Origin: Planctomycetaceae bacterium
Lineage (GTDB): Bacteria; Planctomycetota; Planctomycetia; Pirellulales; Pirellulaceae
DNA length: 11,402 bases
Reading direction: 5' to 3'
NCBI GenBank assembly: GCA_018658605.1
Contig: JABHUV010000270.1
Span: forward strand, 1 to 11,402
Each line of letters begins with the position of its first letter. The first letter of the stretch is position 1. The notes under the pieces were generated by a model. The model did no database searches. It saw only the letters and a program-made list of their open reading frames with translations, and was not told where the DNA came from. Shown here one piece after another: positions 8,207 to 11,402 of this stretch. The position numbers and the translations under genes were made by a program.

Positions 8207-9325
8207 TCACCGTATACGTTGGACACTGTTGCCGGTGGGGCGGCGGACGAGGTTTTTAAGTTCCAGCGAAGTGATAGTGGCTAGGAGTTGTGGCATTGTG
8301 TGTTGTGCGTCGGTGGGAAGTAGATCGATATAGGTAGGTTCACCGGGGATTAGTTCATAGACCCGCTGTTCAAGGTCACTGAGCGGAGGCAGTGCAACCG
8401 GTTCACTGAGACTATTGGGTGCACAAGTAAGAGTGTGTTCAAGGGTTGTGTAGACGTCGGTTGCGTCTTCAATGAGTTGGGCTCCGTCTTTGATTAATTG
8501 ATTGCAACCCGCGGCGACAGGTATGTCGACCATGCCCGGGACCGCCATGACTTCGCGGTTTTGTTCCAACGCATGGCGGGCAGTTATGAGAGCGCCCGAT
8601 CGTATTGCTGCTTCGACGACAATCACGCCAGCACTAAGGCCTGAAATGATTCGATTACGTCGAGGAAACAATCGGCTGTGAGGTGAGTCGCTAGGTAGGA
8701 CTTCACTGATTAAGAGACCGTGTTGGCGGATCGTCTGAGCGAGCCCTTGATGTTCACTGGGGTAAATCCGGAGTAGCCCGCTGCCGAGTACAGCAATGGT
8801 GGTTCCATGATGGTCCAAAGTGGCTTGATGGACTGTGCGATCGATTCCGCGAGCTAAGCCGCTAACGGTACGCCAAGCATCAACGGTAAGATCGCGCGTC
8901 AGCGTATGAGCGAGACGTAACCCGTATTGTGTTGCTTGACGAGTTCCGACGATGGCAATCGTGGTTTGGGTGGGCCATTCGTGTTGTAACAATGCAAGGT
9001 TGCCTTGGCAAAAAATAACCGGGGGTGGTGCTGGGATGTGTTTGAGCGGAGCAGGATAACGTTGGCTGGTACAGGGGACAATCTCGATGTTGTGGGATTG
9101 GCAAAGTTTAAGCTGGCTTTGCATTTTGGCGCGGATCGTTTGGCTATCATAAATCGCTTGAATTGTCTTGCGACCAATGCGTGGGACTTGCTGCAGCGCA
9201 CTTGTAGGTGCCTTTAGAATTTCAGTCGCATTTGAGAAATGATTGAGGAGGTTTTGGAAAGTAAGAGGTCCAATGCCTTTGCAAAATGTAAGTTGCAGAA
9301 AATCTAAGAGCATTCGCTGGTTCAT
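8207..9325 (-). CDS. dprA: DNA-processing protein DprA (Smf)
   Basis: DprA loads RecA onto incoming single-stranded DNA during natural transformation and acts in the cytoplasm. The 372-residue product has the usual three-part layout. An N-terminal helical/helix-hairpin-helix region (about 1-65) includes V-P-R-I-G-R-K-T (47-54). The Rossmann-like DprA core follows, with I-V-G-T-R (125-129), S-G-L-A-R-G-I-D (155-162), A-V-L-G-S-G-L (178-184), R-R-N-R-I-I-S-G-L-S (222-231), S-G-A-L-I-T-A (243-249) and A-V-P-G (261-264). A C-terminal winged-helix-like segment (about 315-365) ends the protein. All core motifs are intact, so it should be functional. The start at 9325 is preceded by a weak purine-rich stretch; the Met at 9313 is an alternative. 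It converges with the esterase gene, separated by 57 bases. No topA or other competence gene is seen beside it. Confidence 0.95.
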   Translation of the reverse strand: MNQRMLLDFLQLTFCKGIGPLTFQNLLNHFSNATEILKAPTSALQQVPRIGRKTIQAIYDSQTIRAKMQSQLKLCQSHNIEIVPCTSQRYPAPLKHIPAPPPVIFCQGNLALLQHEWPTQTTIAIVGTRQATQYGLRLAHTLTRDLTVDAWRTVSGLARGIDRTVHQATLDHHGTTIAVLGSGLLRIYPSEHQGLAQTIRQHGLLISEVLPSDSPHSRLFPRRNRIISGLSAGVIVVEAAIRSGALITARHALEQNREVMAVPGMVDIPVAAGCNQLIKDGAQLIEDATDVYTTLEHTLTCAPNSLSEPVALPPLSDLEQRVYELIPGEPTYIDLLPTDAQHTMPQLLATITSLELKNLVRRPTGNSVQRIR

Positions 9326-9427
9326 GAGTCTCTACTATCTCTCGTCAATTAATACCCGCCGCAGAGTATCTTCGGTGTTGGTAATTCGTAATGTAGGTTT
9401 GCCCCTTGGAAATGTAAACTAAACGGT

Positions 9428-9443
9428 TGTCACAGAAGTGACA
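9428..9443. promoter_or_regulatory. Perfect inverted repeat TGTCAC-N4-GTGACA, candidate operator
   Basis: Two 6-base arms pair perfectly around AGAA. The 16-base site sits about 100 bases upstream of the dprA start and about 210 bases upstream of the WxxGxW gene. Size and symmetry fit a dimeric repressor or activator site; the arms resemble but do not match the CRP consensus. Which regulator would bind is unknown, and a chance palindrome of this size is possible. Confidence 0.35.
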
Positions 9444-9596
9444 TCGCGTGTTATCAAATTGAATACAGTCATTGAACGGTTAAATGCTGGCGAACATTGA
9501 GATGCTGCTTTGATACATAGAAATTGCTTGTACAGTAACGAAAACTACGTTGTATTGAGTTAAAATCGAATCATGGCATGCGGCTTGCATCACTAT

Positions 9597-9610
9597 GTAT
9601 TAATAAATAC
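9597..9610. repeat. AT-rich perfect inverted repeat GTATT-N4-AATAC
   Basis: Two 5-base arms flank AATA, ending 46 bases before the start codon at 9657. It could be an operator or part of a promoter or 5' untranslated hairpin. It is AT-rich and short, so chance is a real explanation. Confidence 0.25.
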
Positions 9611-9644
9611 GGATTTACAATCGTAATGATGAAACGATGGATTT

Positions 9645-9650
9645 AGGGAG
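9645..9650 (+). promoter_or_regulatory. Shine-Dalgarno AGGGAG deciding the start at 9657
   Basis: AGGGAG lies 6 bases before ATG 9657, a near-ideal spacing, and this start gives a clean signal peptide. It contrasts with the cytochrome gene at 2618, which lacks such a site. Confidence 0.75.
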
Positions 9651-9656
9651 TATCGA

Positions 9657-11402
9657 ATGAAACGCATCAAGATGGGTTTGCTAACAACTTGTTTGGCTAT
9701 ATGGATGATTGGCGATATCAGTTTTGCTCAGGTGGACGATGTACCTGTTGCGCCAGCGGATGTTCCAAGTACGGTCAAGGGAAATACATCCAGCGATGAT
9801 GACATTGAAGTGTTAGCGCGGGGCCCCGTGCACGAAGCTTTTGCGTCTCAAGTAAACTATGACCCAAAGCCTGGCATGATTGTCAACAACGCGCCGCCAG
9901 AGCAGGTTGATGAGATTCCTCCAGACTATAAACCGGATGGCGAGAACGTAATTTGGATTCCAGGCTACTGGGGATTTGACGATCAGCGTAAAGACTATGT
10001 GTGGATTAGCGGTGTTTGGCGGACGCCTCCTGCCGGTCGTCGCTGGGTGCCTGGTTATTGGAATGAATTAATGAATGATCGCGATTACCAATGGGTATCG
10101 GGATTTTGGGCATCGAGTGAACGTCGCAAGATGAACTATTCAAATGCACCACCGGAATCCATTGAAAACGGTCCATCCGTTTCTGCTCCTACGAACAGTC
10201 ACTTTTGGGTGCCTGGTGTTTGGCTCTATCGCGGCACCAATTACCGCTGGCGTGCTGGGCACTGGGTTCGCTATCGCCCGAACTATGTATACATCCCATC
10301 ACGTTGGATGTGGACACCCGGTGGTTATGTATTTGTTGATGGGTACTGGGATTATCAAATGTCGGCTCGTGGCATCATGTTTGCACCGGTCATTATGCAT
10401 GCTCCGATTGCGCGTTACCGCCCCAGTATTGTGATGGACATTGGTCGCTTTCATATGCACTGGTTCGTGCGGCCGCACTATGGTCACTACTATTTTGGTG
10501 ATTATTATGATTCACACTATCAGCAACATCATCACATCTATTCGCATCACCATTTTCACTTGAACATTGGCTATGATCCGTTCTTTGCCTATAACCACGT
10601 GCACTACCGTCATCACCATGGCATCAGTTATTTACACCATAGCTCAACATGGCATCGTTATTTCAGCAGTCATCCTTTGCACCGCCCAGGTCACACGTTT
10701 GGAATGCAGTTGAGTATTGGTAGCAATCGCGGCGATCGATATTTCGGGATGTCAGTTTATGCTCAGCATATCGATCGATATCGTGTGCAAGACGACTTGC
10801 ATCGGAACTTTGTCCGCGTGGGCACTCAATATCGCACTGCGTCAGTAAATAGATCGGCTAGCTATACACGATTGGCATACGAGCGTAACCGCATGGAGAA
10901 TGGGAAATTGGTAACGGGTTCACCCAATACTGTGCCGACTTCCAATGGTTCATGGACAATGCCACCAGTTCAGCGGGGAACGAATGTAACTCTCGGTTCA
11001 GCACAACGACACGTGCGGATCACTACCCCGACGGTACGTACAGGCGTCGTACCACCAAAGGCAGCTCCGGGTACATCGAATAAAATTGTATCGCGACCGA
11101 CGGTAACGATACCTCGACCAACCTCGAGCTATCCATCCTTAACTCGCCCCTCTTCCGGATTTTCAAGTAATTACCCGACGTTTCTCACTCGTCCTCGAGT
11201 GACTATCGGAGGAAGTTCAATTGGAGGAAGTGGTACATTGCCGACGCGTCCCTCCTCCCAACGTCCTAGTACTCCGTCACCGCGACCGTCAGTAACTCCA
11301 CGTCCGAGCACTCCGTCACCGCGACCGTCAGTAAATCCACGTCCGAGCACTCCGTCACCGCGACCGTCAGTCACTCCTCGTCCGAGTACTCCGTCACCGC
11401 GA
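9657..11402 (+). CDS. Secreted WxxGxW-repeat, histidine-rich, Pro/Ser-rich-tail protein (3' end outside window)
   Basis: The frame stays open for 582 codons from ATG 9657 to the last base with no stop, so the gene is truncated by the window edge. A Sec signal peptide covers about residues 1-24 (S-F-A then Q). Residues 100-203 hold six WxxGxW motifs (starting at W100, W116, W130, W146, W184 and W198), followed by a related W-M-W-T-P-G-G-Y and D-G-Y-W (217-231). This matches the YXWGXW/WXXGXW repeat families of exported bacterial proteins with unknown function. Residues 266-346 contain 23 histidines in 81 positions, including three H-H-H runs, which could bind metal. The rest is low in complexity, Thr/Pro/Ser/Arg-rich, and ends in 13-residue tandem repeats. 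A periplasmic or surface structural role is inference. It is transcribed divergently from dprA and has a good ribosome site. Confidence 0.85.
   Translation, partial: MKRIKMGLLTTCLAIWMIGDISFAQVDDVPVAPADVPSTVKGNTSSDDDIEVLARGPVHEAFASQVNYDPKPGMIVNNAPPEQVDEIPPDYKPDGENVIWIPGYWGFDDQRKDYVWISGVWRTPPAGRRWVPGYWNELMNDRDYQWVSGFWASSERRKMNYSNAPPESIENGPSVSAPTNSHFWVPGVWLYRGTNYRWRAGHWVRYRPNYVYIPSRWMWTPGGYVFVDGYWDYQMSARGIMFAPVIMHAPIARYRPSIVMDIGRFHMHWFVRPHYGHYYFGDYYDSHYQQHHHIYSHHHFHLNIGYDPFFAYNHVHYRHHHGISYLHHSSTWHRYFSSHPLHRPGHTFGMQLSIGSNRGDRYFGMSVYAQHIDRYRVQDDLHRNFVRVGTQYRTASVNRSASYTRLAYERNRMENGKLVTGSPNTVPTSNGSWTMPPVQRGTNVTLGSAQRHVRITTPTVRTGVVPPKAAPGTSNKIVSRPTVTIPRPTSSYPSLTRPSSGFSSNYPTFLTRPRVTIGGSSIGGSGTLPTRPSSQRPSTPSPRPSVTPRPSTPSPRPSVNPRPSTPSPRPSVTPRPSTPSPR
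11262..11402 (+). repeat. 39-base tandem repeat coding a 13-residue Pro/Ser/Arg unit
   Basis: Three full units (11262-11300, 11301-11339, 11340-11378) and a partial one (11379-11402) encode R-P-S-T-P-S-P-R-P-S-V-[TN]-P. Adjacent full units differ at only three bases each. The unit length is a multiple of three, so copy changes keep the frame. The array runs off the window edge, so its total length is unknown. Such tails often act as flexible wall or surface spacers. Confidence 0.95.

Larger units (their letters stand above)
9326..9656. other. 331-base divergent intergenic region between dprA and the WxxGxW gene
   Basis: The region must hold the promoters of both neighbours. I see two perfect short inverted repeats (9428-9443 and 9597-9610), listed separately. 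On the + strand the best promoter-like pair I noticed is TTGATA (9510-9515) with TACAGT (9531-9536), but the 15-base spacer is short. A TAAAAT at 9561-9566 lacks a -35 partner. On the - strand I found no convincing promoter. No open reading frame with a ribosome site, tRNA or terminator stands out. Confidence 0.6.

Noticed and set aside
9561..9566. TAAAAT as the -10 of the WxxGxW gene
   Set aside because: No -35-like hexamer lies at a usual distance upstream; single AT-rich hexamers are expected by chance here.
10144..10434. 96-codon + strand frame
   Set aside because: Out-of-frame shadow of the WxxGxW protein gene, with no ribosome site.
11171..11374. Open frame on the - strand with repeated T-D-G-R-G-D-G-V-L-G-R units
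   Set aside because: It is the antisense shadow of the 39-base coding repeat; the + strand frame has a signal peptide, ribosome site and domain motifs.
11262..11402. Short regular repeats that could suggest a CRISPR array
   Set aside because: Units are directly adjacent with no unique spacers and are in frame within a coding sequence.

Overview
The window looks like chromosomal DNA from a planctomycete, most likely of the Pirellula/Rhodopirellula kind. The strongest evidence is an overlapping gene pair at 2618-7250. The first gene encodes a PSCyt1/DUF1549/DUF1553 cytochrome-like protein and the second a Tat-exported DUF1501 protein. This pair is expanded in Planctomycetes and uncommon elsewhere. 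Genus and species cannot be read from the sequence. I see no tRNA, rRNA, CRISPR array or insertion sequence.

Left part (1-8149, all + strand): the window opens inside an alpha/beta hydrolase (1-429). After 41 bases comes a DUF1611 P-loop protein (471-1535) that overlaps an enolase-superfamily epimerase/racemase (1532-2557) by 4 bases. Together these two match the DgcN-DgcA pair, which converts D-glutamate through N-acetyl-D-glutamate to N-acetyl-L-glutamate. A 60-base AT-rich gap follows. It holds a very good extended -10 element placed so that the transcript would begin at or next to the start codon of the next gene. Then come the 1039-residue two-haem-site protein (2618-5737), the DUF1501 protein (5730-7250, 8-base overlap) and a secreted alpha/beta hydrolase resembling acetyl-xylan-type esterases (7283-8149). 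Gaps are small and strand is shared, so one or two operons are likely, with the second starting at the 2605 promoter.

Right part: dprA (8207-9325, - strand), the DNA-uptake/recombination mediator, converges on the esterase gene. A 331-base divergent intergenic region (9326-9656) follows, containing two short perfect inverted repeats. The last gene (9657 to beyond 11402, + strand) has no stop codon in the window. It encodes a secreted protein with at least six WxxGxW motifs, a very histidine-rich middle and a Pro/Ser/Thr/Arg-rich tail made of a 39-base tandem repeat that continues past the window edge.

How the genes may work together: the first module probably handles D-glutamate or D-Glu-containing muropeptides. 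The second is an envelope or periplasmic module of the planctomycete type, and its esterase suggests work on an acylated polymer; that link is inference from position. The last gene probably encodes a surface or periplasmic structural protein, possibly metal-binding. The most interesting items are the D-Glu gene pair and its substrate ambiguity, the apparent leaderless promoter, and the His-rich WxxGxW protein.
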